A stretch of 17,407 bases of DNA from Desulfuromonadales bacterium (GTDB taxonomy: Bacteria; Desulfobacterota; Desulfuromonadia; Desulfuromonadales; JACZKF01), in NCBI GenBank assembly GCA_014860175.1, contig JACZKF010000258.1, positions 1 to 17,407 of the forward strand, given 5' to 3'. Positions 9,756-17,382 of the stretch are shown here, in pieces. The notes beneath the pieces were generated by a model that saw only the letters and a program-made list of their open reading frames with translations, did not search any database and was not told the origin of the DNA. The position numbers were made by a program, and so were the translations under genes. Positions within the stretch are counted from its first letter, which is position 1; each line of letters starts with the position of its first letter.

Positions 9756-10850
9756 TCAGGGATGGGCCCCCTCCTGGTTCAGGAGGACAATATCGGCGGC
9801 CCGCAGACAGACTGTTACCTCTTCGCCAGGGGTGATCGTACAGCGGCGCACGGCCCGGGTCGGCAACCGCATTTGCAGCCGGGTCGCCGGCCCCCCTTGC
9901 GGCTGCAGCCAGACCACCGCCTCGGCGCCGAGTTCGATGACTTCATCCACCACGGCCGGGATCGGATTTTCCAGATGACTCCCCCAAGGCTTGTCCTTGC
10001 GCACCAGCTGCACGTTGGACGGCAGCACCGCCCAGCGCAGGCGGGGGGCGGCGCCGGTCAACGGGCCGACCGCCCGCAGCAGGTGCGGCCCCCAGTGCAG
10101 TAAAATCGTGCGCCCGGAAGGGGCGGCCTCGGCCTGCGCTTCGAATACGTTGGGAATGTCGAGCAGCCAGGCAGCCTGTTCGCACTGCGGCCGCGTCAGC
10201 ACCTCGGCGGTAGGCCCGGCCTGCAGCAGCCGACCGTGGCGGATCAGGCAAAGATGCGAGGCGAGATGCGCCGCCTCGTCCAGGTCGTGGGTGACCAGTA
10301 TCACCGTCGTCTGCAACTGCTCATGCAGGCGGCGCAGTTCGATGTACAGCCGTTTGCGGGTGCTACGGTCGACCGCTGAGAACGGCTCATCGAGCAGCAG
10401 TACCCGTGGCTCCCGGGCGATGGCCCGCGCCAGCGCGACGCGCTGCCGCTGTCCGCCGGAAAGCGCGCTCGGGTACCGCCCCTCCAGCCCCTCGACATGG
10501 GCCAGGGCGATGCATTGCCGCGCCCGCTGCTGCCGCTGGCGAGCCGGCAGATGGGTCAGGGCAGCTTCGACATTCTGCTGGGCACTCATGTGTGGGAACA
10601 GTCCGTAGTTCTGGGGGACGAAGCCGATGGGGCGGTCGCGGGTCCGACGGTGGGTGCGGGCGTCGTCCCAGACCTCGTCGCCCAGGGCGATGCGGGCATG
10701 CTCGAGGCGCAACAGACCGGCAATGGCCCGCAACACCGACGTTTTGCCGCTTCCCGAGGGGCCGACCAGGGCGGTGATCGTCCCTTCGGGTATTTCGGTG
10801 CGCAGATCGAGCAGCGGCCCGTGGTTGCGCATCTCGAGGGAGAGGCTCAT
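9756..10850 (-). CDS. modC: Molybdate ABC transporter ATP-binding protein
   Basis: ModC hydrolyses ATP to drive molybdate (or tungstate) import with ModB and ModA. The 364-residue protein shows Walker A GPSGSGKT at 30-37, Q-loop Gln80, signature LSGGQ at 130-134, Walker B LLLDEP at 151-156 and the H-loop His188 in VTHD. After residue ~230 comes an OB-type (TOBE/MOP-like) regulatory domain of the ModC/CysA/PotA class, with LRWAVLPSNVQLV and ending in EVTVCLRAADIVLLNQEG. The start ATG overlaps the modB stop as ATGA, indicating translational coupling. The molybdate assignment rests on the operon with modA and modB; the ATPase alone could equally be for sulfate. No terminator follows, so transcription may read into the pyr region. 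Confidence 0.93.
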   Translation of the reverse strand: MSLSLEMRNHGPLLDLRTEIPEGTITALVGPSGSGKTSVLRAIAGLLRLEHARIALGDEVWDDARTHRRTRDRPIGFVPQNYGLFPHMSAQQNVEAALTHLPARQRQQRARQCIALAHVEGLEGRYPSALSGGQRQRVALARAIAREPRVLLLDEPFSAVDRSTRKRLYIELRRLHEQLQTTVILVTHDLDEAAHLASHLCLIRHGRLLQAGPTAEVLTRPQCEQAAWLLDIPNVFEAQAEAAPSGRTILLHWGPHLLRAVGPLTGAAPRLRWAVLPSNVQLVRKDKPWGSHLENPIPAVVDEVIELGAEAVVWLQPQGGPATRLQMRLPTRAVRRCTITPGEEVTVCLRAADIVLLNQEGAHP

Positions 10851-11530
10851 ACCGGCCGCCGTTTCTTCAGCAGGCGATCGACCAGGCCATAACTGACGCC
10901 GATAGTGACCAGGGAGATGACCAGCAGCAGCAGCGACATGGCGCCGGCGGAAGCATGGTCGAAGGACTGGGTCTTGTCGTAGATGGCGATGGCCACCGTC
11001 TTGGTTTCGCCGGGGATATTGCCGCCGACCATCAGCACCACCCCGAACTCACCCAGCGTATGGGCAAAGGTCAGCACCGCGCCGGAGAGGATCCCCGGCC
11101 AGGCGAGCGGCATTTCCACTTTGCGAAACGCCTGCCAGAAAGTCAGCCCGCAGCACTGCGCCGCTTCGCGGATTTCGGGGGAGATCGCCTCGAAGGCGCG
11201 CTGGATCGGCTGGACGGCAAAAGGGATGTTGAAGATCACCGAGGCGACGACCAGGCCGCTGAAGCTGAAGGCCAGCGTCTGCCCGACCAGCGCTTCGAAC
11301 CAGCGCCCCAGGGGGGAGTTCCCCCCCATGGCGACCAGCAGATAGTAGCCGAGCACCGTCGGTGGCAAGATCAGCGGCAGCGCCAGCAGCCCTTCCACCC
11401 AAGCCTTGCCCCGAAACGGGGTGACCGCCAGCCAGTGGGCAGTGACGATGGCCAGCGGCAGCAGGACCAGCAGCGTGGCGAGGGCCAGCTTGGCCGAGAG
11501 GATAATGGAGGTCCAGTCGAGCAGCCCCAT
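10847..11530 (-). CDS. modB: Molybdate ABC transporter permease
   Basis: ModB is the inner-membrane channel of the molybdate importer. It has 227 residues from the ATG at 11530, the usual ModB length. Hydrophobic segments are visible at roughly 5-30, 45-70, 85-110, 135-165 and 195-218. The cytoplasmic EAA loop that contacts ModC reads EAAQCCGLTFWQAFRKVEMPLAWPGILSGA. FAHTLGEFGVVLMVGGNIPGETKT is a hallmark of the ModB/CysT permease family. The start overlaps the modA stop as TGATG; a GTG one codon earlier is possible. The end overlaps modC by four bases. Confidence 0.95.
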   Translation of the reverse strand: MGLLDWTSIILSAKLALATLLVLLPLAIVTAHWLAVTPFRGKAWVEGLLALPLILPPTVLGYYLLVAMGGNSPLGRWFEALVGQTLAFSFSGLVVASVIFNIPFAVQPIQRAFEAISPEIREAAQCCGLTFWQAFRKVEMPLAWPGILSGAVLTFAHTLGEFGVVLMVGGNIPGETKTVAIAIYDKTQSFDHASAGAMSLLLLVISLVTIGVSYGLVDRLLKKRRPV

Positions 11531-12318
11531 CACCGCTGCGCTGCCTCGTCAGGGAGGAGAAAACCGTAGCGGAGGAAGATTTCGCGGGCAGCGGGCTGTT
11601 GCAGGTAGGCGTAGAAGGCGCAGGCGGTGTCGCCGCCCGATTTCAGCAGCACCATGCGTTGGCGCAGCGGTTCGGCACTATGCCACTCGGCCGGGATCAG
11701 GGCGAAGCTGCCGAGCCTGGCCACCGCCTCGGCTTTGGAGAGCGACAGCGGCACGATCCCCCCCTGGCTGGAGCCCGAAGCCGCAAACTGGGTCGCTTGG
11801 GAGGCGTTTTCTCCCAGCACCAGACGGGGCTGGAGGAGCGACCAGAGACCGGCATACTCGAGGGCGGCCCGGGCGGCACGACCATAGGGGGCATGATCCG
11901 GGTTGGCAATGGCGAAGCGCCGGATACGTCCAGCTTCCAGGGCCGCTTTCAGCCCCCGCAGTTCACTGTCGACGGTCAGCTGTGAGTGATGGGGAGCGAA
12001 GAGCACCAGCCGCCCGATGCCATAGAGGGTGCCACGGTCCCGGGTCAGCCCCTTGTCGGCCAGACGGAAAACGAAGTTCTCATCGGCCGACAGGAAGAGC
12101 TCAAAGGGGGCTCCCTGCTCTATCTGGTGGGTAAAGTTGCCCGAGGAGCCGAACGACAGTTTCAGTTGGTGCCCGGTTTCGTGCCGGAAGGAGAGCGCGA
12201 TCTCCTCCAAGGCGAACTTGAGATCGGCGGCGGCGGCAATGGGGGGGATTTTAGCCGCCTGGGCCGGGGCCCAGGCGAGTGCCAACAGCAGGATGCAGAG
12301 GCCGCGAAGAAGACTCAT
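11530..12318 (-). CDS. modA: Molybdate ABC transporter substrate-binding protein
   Basis: ModA is the periplasmic oxyanion receptor. From the ATG at 12318 it has 262 residues. The N-terminus MSLLRGLCILLLALAWAPAQA is a signal peptide with a likely signal peptidase I site after AQA. The binding-protein core begins PPIAAAADLKFALEEIA, with FGSSGNFTHQIEQGAPFELFLSAD, the conserved serine loop of molybdate receptors. A later segment reads FAIANPDHAPYGRAARAALE, another family landmark. GGAG with a 6-base gap favours 12318 over the ATG at 12330, because GGAG overlaps that earlier codon. Molybdate versus tungstate cannot be told from sequence. About 100 bases separate it from lepB, with no clear promoter or ModE site seen. 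Confidence 0.95.
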   Translation of the reverse strand: MSLLRGLCILLLALAWAPAQAAKIPPIAAAADLKFALEEIALSFRHETGHQLKLSFGSSGNFTHQIEQGAPFELFLSADENFVFRLADKGLTRDRGTLYGIGRLVLFAPHHSQLTVDSELRGLKAALEAGRIRRFAIANPDHAPYGRAARAALEYAGLWSLLQPRLVLGENASQATQFAASGSSQGGIVPLSLSKAEAVARLGSFALIPAEWHSAEPLRQRMVLLKSGGDTACAFYAYLQQPAAREIFLRYGFLLPDEAAQR

Positions 12319-12419
12319 GATCGGCTCCATGGACCGGGCGGCGGTAGTTCTCGAGGGGATCGGTCTGCCGGCCGGGGAGCAATGCCCGACTACGCAGATG
12401 TACGACTTTCATCGGCCTG

Positions 12420-13073
12420 CTAATGGATCGGCCGGCCGAGCCGGTCCCAGCGTGGGCGAAATCTCTCCCGGTCCCAGGACCAGTACTTGATAAACGCCAG
12501 CCCCTTGATATCGGCGAAATCGACCAACCCCCAGAAGCGGCTGTCGTAGGAACGGTCGCGGTTGTCCCCCATGACGAAGTACTTCCCTTCCGGAATGGTG
12601 ACCGGCGGCATGAAGTCGCGCGGCGCCACCTGAACCGGCAGCATCTCCGGTTCCTTGTGGATCTCCTGGGGGATGGCGAAGAGCTCACCGTTGACGAAAA
12701 CTTTCTTTTCCCGTACCTCGACCACATCACCGGGGGTGCCGATCACCCGCTTGATGAAATCACGGCGCTGGAAGAACGACTTGTCTCGGTCCTCGGGGAA
12801 CTCGAAGACGATGATGTCGCCCCGTTCGGGATCGCGCAGCGGCAGAATTCGCCCATCGTTGAAAGGGATCTGCATCCCGTAGACGAATTTGTTCACCAGC
12901 AGATGATCGCCGACCAGCAGCGTATCTTCCATCGACCCCGAAGGGATCTTGAACGCCTGAACGACGAAGGTGCGAATGATCAGGGCCAGAATGGCGGCGA
13001 CGATCAGTGCCTCGGCATACTCGCGGTACCAGGGTTTTTTCCCGGCCCCGTTTCTTTGCTTGTTTCTGGCCAT
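12420..13073 (-). CDS. lepB: Signal peptidase I
   Basis: LepB cleaves signal peptides of exported proteins at the outer face of the inner membrane. It has 217 residues. A basic N-terminus is followed by one membrane segment (about 20-40), then the catalytic FKIPSGSMEDTL box with nucleophile Ser47. The general base is Lys108 in DFIKRVIGTPGDVVEV. The closing GDNRDRSYDSRFWG box is complete. Having one predicted transmembrane span resembles many Gram-positive and delta-type enzymes rather than E. coli LepB with two. It starts one base after the lepA stop, so lepA-lepB is an operon. It may process ModA, encoded next door (general role, not specific). Confidence 0.97.
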   Translation of the reverse strand: MARNKQRNGAGKKPWYREYAEALIVAAILALIIRTFVVQAFKIPSGSMEDTLLVGDHLLVNKFVYGMQIPFNDGRILPLRDPERGDIIVFEFPEDRDKSFFQRRDFIKRVIGTPGDVVEVREKKVFVNGELFAIPQEIHKEPEMLPVQVAPRDFMPPVTIPEGKYFVMGDNRDRSYDSRFWGLVDFADIKGLAFIKYWSWDRERFRPRWDRLGRPIH

Positions 13074-13074
13074 C

Positions 13075-14880
13075 TTATTTCTGCTCTTTCACTTTGAGAA
13101 TGGCGAGGAAAGCCTCCTGCGGCAGTTCGACGCTGCCGACCTGCTTCATCCGTTTTTTCCCCTCTTTCTGCTTCTCCAGCAGTTTGCGCTTGCGGGAGAT
13201 GTCGCCGCCGTAGCACTTGGCGGTGACGTCCTTGCGCAGCGCCTTGACCGTCTCCCGGGCGATCACCTTGTTGCCGATCGCCGCCTGGATGGCCACCTCG
13301 TACTGCTGGCGGGGGATGAACTCCTTCATCTTGGAGACCAGGTCGCGACCGCGAAACTGGGACTTGTCCCGATGGACAATCAGGGAAAGAGCATCGACTA
13401 CCTCGTTGTTGATCAGCACGTTGAGCCGCACCAGATCACTCTCCCGGTAGTCGAGGTACTCGTAATCGAGGGAAGCGTAACCGCGGGTGATCGATTTGAG
13501 GCGATCGTAAAAATCGAGAACGATCTCGTTGAGCGGCAGCTCGTAAACGATCATCACCCGGGTGGCGGTCAGGTATTTGATCTCCCGCTGGATGCCGCGC
13601 TTCTCCTCGCACAGGGCGAGGACCGCCCCGACAAACTCGTTGGGGACGTGGACCGAGCCGAGGATGAACGGCTCGCGGATGCTGGCGATCTGCTGCACCT
13701 CCGGGAGCTTGTTGGCGCTCTCCACCACCAGCTCCTCGCCGCGCACGGTGGTCACCTGGTAGCCGACGGTGGGGGCGGTGGTGATCAGGTCGACCCCGAA
13801 TTCGCGCTCCAGCCTCTCCTGGATGATCTCCATGTGCAGCAGGCCCAGAAAGCCGCAGCGGAAACCGAAGCCGAGAGCGAGGGAGTTTTCCGGCTCAAAA
13901 GAGAAGGAGGAGTCGTTGAGCCGCAGCTTCTCCATGGCATCTCGCAGGGCGTCGTAATCGCTGCTGTCGATGGGGTAAAGGCCGGAGAAAACCATCGGCT
14001 TGACGACTTTGAACCCGGGGAGCGGAGATTCGGTCGGCCGATGCAGGTGGGTGATGGTGTCGCCGACTTTGGCGTCGCCCACAACCTTGATGCCGGCAAT
14101 AATGAAGCCGACCTCGCCGGCCCCCAGGGAACCGATTTCCACCGGATGGGGAGAGAAGACCCCCACCTTGAGCAGTTCGTAACTTTTGCGGTTGGCCATC
14201 AACAGGAGCTTGTCCCCCTTTTGCAGGGAACCGTCGATGATGCGCACCAGGATGATGACCCCCTGATAAGGATCGTACCAGGAGTCGAAAACCAGGGCTT
14301 TGAGCGGCGCATCCGGGTTCCCCCGCGGCGGCGGCACCTTGCGGACGATGGTCTCCAGAATCTCGTGGATGCCGATCCCTTCCTTGGCGCTGGCGACGAT
14401 GGCGTCGGAAGTATCGAGGCCGATGATCTCCTCGATCTCGGCCTTGACCCTCTCCGGTTCGGCCGACGGAAGGTCGACTTTGTTGAGAACAGGGAAAACC
14501 TCCAGGTCCTGATCGAGAGCCAGATAGACGTTGGCCAGGGTCTGCGCCTCGACCCCCTGGGAAGCGTCGACTACCAGCAGCGCCCCTTCGCAGGCGGACA
14601 GCGAGCGGCTCACCTCGTAGGTGAAGTCGACATGGCCAGGGGTGTCAATCAGGTTGAGGATATAATCCTGGCCGTCATCGGCATGGTATTTCAGCCGTAC
14701 CGCCTGGGCCTTGATGGTGATGCCGCGCTCGCGTTCCAGATCCATTTTGTCCAGGAACTGGTCTTTCTGTTCCCGGGAACTGAGGGTGCCGGTGGTCTCC
14801 AGAAGGCGGTCGGCCAGGGTCGATTTGCCGTGATCGATATGGGCGATGATGGAAAAATTGCGGATCAGACTCTGCTTCAT
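13075..14880 (-). CDS. lepA: Elongation factor 4 (LepA GTPase)
   Basis: LepA/EF4 is a ribosome-bound translational GTPase linked to back-translocation and to initiation or ribosome assembly. From the ATG at 14880 it has 601 residues, the family's normal length. GTPase motifs: G1 AHIDHGKST (about 13-21), G2 RGITIKAQAV, G3 DTPGHVDF, G4 NKVD and G5 SAKEG. The EF-G-like domains II, III and V follow, then the LepA-specific C-terminal domain with AKCYGGDISRKRKLLEKQKEGKKRM. The frame stays open 42 codons upstream, but only 14880 matches the conserved N-terminus MKQSLIRNFSIIAHIDHGK. The ribosome binding site (AAGAGA) is weak. It lies upstream of lepB by one base. Confidence 0.98.
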   Translation of the reverse strand: MKQSLIRNFSIIAHIDHGKSTLADRLLETTGTLSSREQKDQFLDKMDLERERGITIKAQAVRLKYHADDGQDYILNLIDTPGHVDFTYEVSRSLSACEGALLVVDASQGVEAQTLANVYLALDQDLEVFPVLNKVDLPSAEPERVKAEIEEIIGLDTSDAIVASAKEGIGIHEILETIVRKVPPPRGNPDAPLKALVFDSWYDPYQGVIILVRIIDGSLQKGDKLLLMANRKSYELLKVGVFSPHPVEIGSLGAGEVGFIIAGIKVVGDAKVGDTITHLHRPTESPLPGFKVVKPMVFSGLYPIDSSDYDALRDAMEKLRLNDSSFSFEPENSLALGFGFRCGFLGLLHMEIIQERLEREFGVDLITTAPTVGYQVTTVRGEELVVESANKLPEVQQIASIREPFILGSVHVPNEFVGAVLALCEEKRGIQREIKYLTATRVMIVYELPLNEIVLDFYDRLKSITRGYASLDYEYLDYRESDLVRLNVLINNEVVDALSLIVHRDKSQFRGRDLVSKMKEFIPRQQYEVAIQAAIGNKVIARETVKALRKDVTAKCYGGDISRKRKLLEKQKEGKKRMKQVGSVELPQEAFLAILKVKEQK

Positions 14881-14927
14881 GCATCTCTTCTTGTGAGGGG
14901 ATGGCGGTCGGTCGCCAAAGACATTAA

Positions 14928-14957
14928 GATATACCAGAAACCGGCCGGGACTGTAAA
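14928..14957 (-). promoter_or_regulatory. Candidate sigma70 promoter for lepA-lepB
   Basis: On the minus strand, TTTACA (14957-14952) and TATATC (14933-14928) are separated by 18 bp, about 48 bases before the lepA ATG. Both boxes deviate from consensus, so this is a plausible rather than certain promoter. With no clear promoter before modA, it could also serve modABC by readthrough. Confidence 0.5.
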
Positions 14958-15017
14958 GGAGAACCTGAGACAGCTCCCCTCCCCTCTCCTGCCGGCCGGG
15001 CGCCACTTCAAGAGAGA

Positions 15018-15050
15018 TCCCTGCTTTGCCCCGGAGCGTTGGGGCAGGGA
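15018..15050. other. GC-rich inverted repeat in the divergent lepA / acyl-CoA synthetase spacer
   Basis: TCCCT-GCTTT-GCCCC (15018-15032) faces GGGGC-AGGGA (15041-15050): two 5-bp stems interrupted by a 5-base bulge, with loop GGAGCGTT. GATTTTCCCTTG follows on the plus strand, so it could act as a weak terminator for rightward transcription. It lies between the two divergent candidate promoters and might instead be a protein-binding palindrome. Function unclear. Confidence 0.4.
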
Positions 15051-15059
15051 GATTTTCCC

Positions 15060-15088
15060 TTGATTTGACGGTGGGGGAAAGCTAGGAT
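15060..15088 (+). promoter_or_regulatory. Candidate promoter for the acyl-CoA synthetase gene
   Basis: TTGATT (15060-15065) and TAGGAT (15083-15088) are spaced 17 bp apart on the plus strand, ending 27 bases before the start codon. Each box matches consensus at about four of six positions, so support is moderate. Confidence 0.45.
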
Positions 15089-15115
15089 GAAGCACTCATT
15101 AAAGGCCATAATCCC

Positions 15116-16972
15116 ATGTTGACCATCGACTCCCTGCTGGCTGAATCGTGCCGGCGACACGGCGCCAAGGCGGCTCTGCGGCAAAAAACACCCCAGGGTT
15201 GGCTGGAGATCTCCTACACCGAACTCTGGACCCGTTGCGATCAGGTAGCGGCCGGGTTGCGGCAATGGGGGCTGCGCCCGGGGGACCGCGCCGCCCTGCT
15301 CGCCTCCTCGTCCCCCATGTGGGTCATCGCCTACCTGGGGATCCTCAAGGCAGGAGGGGTCGCCGTCCCGGTCGATAAAGAGCTGAAAAGTGGCGAACTG
15401 CGCCATATTCTGGCCGATTGCCAGGCGCGGCTGCTGTTTACCGACCCTCCGTTCCTGGAGAGTCTGGCAGACATTGCCGAAGAGCTCCCCGAGCTGGAAA
15501 AAATCGTTCTGCTACGGGAAACGACCGAACCCGGGGCGGAGGCACGGCTGCTGGTCGCCGTCGAAATGCTGGCCACCGAGTGGCGCCGGGTGGCCAACAA
15601 CTTCAGCCTGCCGGCCGAAGAGACCGGCCGCCTGCAGCAGATCACCGACAATCTGCGCACCCTGGTGCAGCAGCAGCCCAAAGAAGAGAACGCGACCGAG
15701 TCCAATCCGCTGCTATGGGAAGAGGTGCGACGCCGCCAGGCACTGAAGAATCGCGGCATCGTCTCGATGACTGGGTTTGCCGGCCAGGCGCCGGCCCCCC
15801 CGGGGGGGCACACGCCGCAGGACACCGCCGTGATCCTCTACACCTCGGGGACGACCGGTCGCTCCAAAGGGGCGATGCTCAGCCACGCCAACATCGTCTC
15901 AAACCTCCTCGGCGTCGCCCAGCGTTTCCGGATCGACGAGTCGATCCACACCCTTTCCTTCTTGCCGATCAATCATGTCTACGAGCAGGTCTGCGGTATT
16001 TTGCTACCGCTTTCGGTCGGCGGGGCCATCTCTTTTGCCGAATCGATCAAGAAACTGAGTGCCAATCTGGCCGAGGTGCGCCCCAGCTTTCTGCTCGGAG
16101 TGCCGGCGGTCTTTCGCCTTCTGTACGACCGTCTGCGCCGCAACATCGAGGAGAAACGGGTGGCCGCCGCTCTGTTCTCTTTCCCGCTGACTCGCCCGCT
16201 GGTGCTGCGGCGGATCCGGCAGTCGCTCGGCAACCTCACCCTGGTCAGCGGCGGGGCGGCGCTCGACCCGGAAGTCGCCGCCGGGCTGCGTAAAATGGGC
16301 CTTGATATCTTCCAGGGCTATGGAATTACCGAGACTTCGCCGGTCATCGCTTTCGAATGTCCCGGGGAGACTCGCCTGGGGAGCGTCGGTCGTCCCCTCC
16401 CCGGCGTCGAGGTCCTGATCGATCACCCTAACGACGAAGGGATTGGTGAAATCCTGGTACGGGGCCCCAACATCATGCAGGGGTACTACAACAATCCGCC
16501 GGCCAGCGCCGAGGCGCTGCTGGACGGCTGGTATCATACCGGCGATCTCGGCCGTCTCGACGCCGATGGCTATCTCTATATATGTGGCCGGGTAAAAAAT
16601 CTGATCGTCACCCCCAACGGCAAGAATGTCTACCCCGAAGAGGTGGAAATCGAACTGTTGAAGAGCCCGTTCATCGCCGAGGCGATGGTGTATGGGCACC
16701 AGGTGAGCCCCACGGCGGAAGAGGTGCATGCAATCCTCTATCCCGATCAGGAAGCTCTCGATGCCTATGCCCGGGAGAAGGGGATGGTTCCGTTGCGGGA
16801 GATGGAAGTTGAGAATCTGATCCGCCGCGAAGTTCTGGACGCCGGCAAAAGGCTGGCCGATTACAAGCGGGTCAAACGGTTCACCCTGCGTGAAGACGAA
16901 TTCCCCAAAACGACTACCCGCAAGATCAAGCGCTACGCCGTCGAGGCCGCCATTTCCGCCGACCGGGCTTGA
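15116..16972 (+). CDS. AMP-forming long-chain acyl-CoA synthetase-like ligase
   Basis: A 618-residue member of the ANL adenylate-forming family that most resembles long-chain fatty acid-CoA ligases, which activate fatty acids with ATP and CoA. Core motifs: A3 YTSGTTGRSKG at 242-252, PINHVYEQV, GYGITETSP at 401-409, GWYHTGDLGRLDADGYLYICGRVKN from 471, NGKNVYPEEVE, and a C-terminal PKTTTRKIKRY with the catalytic lysine. Residues about 150-235, before A3, form an unusually long hydrophilic, helix-rich segment (ATEWRRVANNF, RLQQITDNLRTLV). No signal peptide is seen. An AAAGG ten bases before the ATG is the likely ribosome binding site. It is divergent from lepA. Substrate chain length cannot be read from sequence; an acyl-ACP ligase is also possible. 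Confidence 0.9.
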   Translation: MLTIDSLLAESCRRHGAKAALRQKTPQGWLEISYTELWTRCDQVAAGLRQWGLRPGDRAALLASSSPMWVIAYLGILKAGGVAVPVDKELKSGELRHILADCQARLLFTDPPFLESLADIAEELPELEKIVLLRETTEPGAEARLLVAVEMLATEWRRVANNFSLPAEETGRLQQITDNLRTLVQQQPKEENATESNPLLWEEVRRRQALKNRGIVSMTGFAGQAPAPPGGHTPQDTAVILYTSGTTGRSKGAMLSHANIVSNLLGVAQRFRIDESIHTLSFLPINHVYEQVCGILLPLSVGGAISFAESIKKLSANLAEVRPSFLLGVPAVFRLLYDRLRRNIEEKRVAAALFSFPLTRPLVLRRIRQSLGNLTLVSGGAALDPEVAAGLRKMGLDIFQGYGITETSPVIAFECPGETRLGSVGRPLPGVEVLIDHPNDEGIGEILVRGPNIMQGYYNNPPASAEALLDGWYHTGDLGRLDADGYLYICGRVKNLIVTPNGKNVYPEEVEIELLKSPFIAEAMVYGHQVSPTAEEVHAILYPDQEALDAYAREKGMVPLREMEVENLIRREVLDAGKRLADYKRVKRFTLREDEFPKTTTRKIKRYAVEAAISADRA

Positions 16973-17028
16973 ATCCTGGTGGCAGAAAACTCCCCCTCCC
17001 CTTGCATTTCGGGAAATCTCCGATATTA

Positions 17029-17080
17029 GGAAGTTCAGACCGGACCGGGTTCCGTCGACACGGGTCCGTGAAAAACTTCC
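17029..17080 (+). other. Nested inverted repeats upstream of the small lipoprotein
   Basis: Outer arms GGAAGTT (17029-17035) and AACTTCC (17074-17080) enclose inner arms CGGACC (17041-17046) and GGTCCG (17063-17068). Both arm pairs are perfect and nested, with asymmetric internal loops of 5 bases each, and would fold into one two-tier stem. There is no U-tract, so an intrinsic terminator for the preceding ligase gene is unlikely. A structured leader or operator for the lipoprotein gene is possible (inference). Confidence 0.5.
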
Positions 17081-17382
17081 GGAAACTCCGGAGACACCGC
17101 CAACCGAGGAGGATCACCATGTACAGAATAATGGCAGTTTTCAGTGTCCTTGCCCTGCTGCTGGTCGCCGCCTGCGAACGCCAGGAGCAGCGGCCCATAG
17201 AGCAGCAGCAGAGGGAGACCCAGACCGCTCCGGCCCAGCCGGGCCAGCCGCCCGAGCCCAGCTGAAATGAGTCGCGGGCGGGCATGCTCCTCGAGGACCC
17301 GCACGAACACGCCCGCGTTGGCGCACCAATCGCGATCGTTGCACTTGCCACCACGTCGGCACGCGGGCGGGCAGTCGACCAT
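17035..17382 (-). CDS. Uncertain Cys-rich reading frame, overlapping the lipoprotein antisense
   Basis: This minus-strand frame starts MVDCPPACRRGGKCNDRDWC and continues ANAGVFVRVLEEHARPRLIS. Its first ~38 codons (17382 to about 17268) have strongly GC-rich third positions and a Cys pattern C-x3-C-x5-C-x5-C, looking like real coding sequence. Beyond that, it runs antisense through the whole lipoprotein gene and the composition no longer looks coded. A TAG stop immediately precedes the ATG and no ribosome binding site is evident. Possibilities are a short Cys-rich gene whose true end is obscured by a frameshift, a remnant, or chance. I recognise no family. Confidence 0.25.
   Translation of the reverse strand: MVDCPPACRRGGKCNDRDWCANAGVFVRVLEEHARPRLISAGLGRLARLGRSGLGLPLLLLYGPLLLAFAGGDQQQGKDTENCHYSVHGDPPRLAVSPEFPEVFHGPVSTEPGPV
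17119..17265 (+). CDS. Small predicted lipoprotein, 48 residues
   Basis: A short protein with a lipoprotein signal: MYRIMAVFSVLALLLVAAC has a basic residue, a hydrophobic stretch and a lipobox LVAAC with acceptor Cys19. The mature part would be only 30 residues, rich in Gln, Glu, Arg and Pro (ERQEQRPIEQQQRETQ, then QPGQPPEPS), with no folded domain expected. The start has an excellent ribosome binding site, GAGGAGG, about 6 bases before the ATG, which is strong evidence for translation. The frame is open upstream to 16969, but those codons have no start support. It resembles the small lipoproteins (entericidin- or YajI-like in general character) of uncertain role; I do not recognise a specific family. 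It follows the ligase gene by 146 bases. Confidence 0.7.
   Translation: MYRIMAVFSVLALLLVAACERQEQRPIEQQQRETQTAPAQPGQPPEPS

Noticed and set aside
12319..12419. ModE box or molybdenum-cofactor riboswitch upstream of modA
   Set aside because: The ~100-base spacer shows no convincing ModE-type inverted repeat and is too short and unstructured by eye for the riboswitch.
12970..15063. A 697-codon open frame on the plus strand
   Set aside because: It is antisense to lepA and part of lepB, with the same low-information composition and no ribosome binding site.
16973..17030. Sigma54 promoter (TGGCA and TTGCA elements)
   Set aside because: The GG and GC elements are about 22 bases apart instead of the required spacing of about 10.
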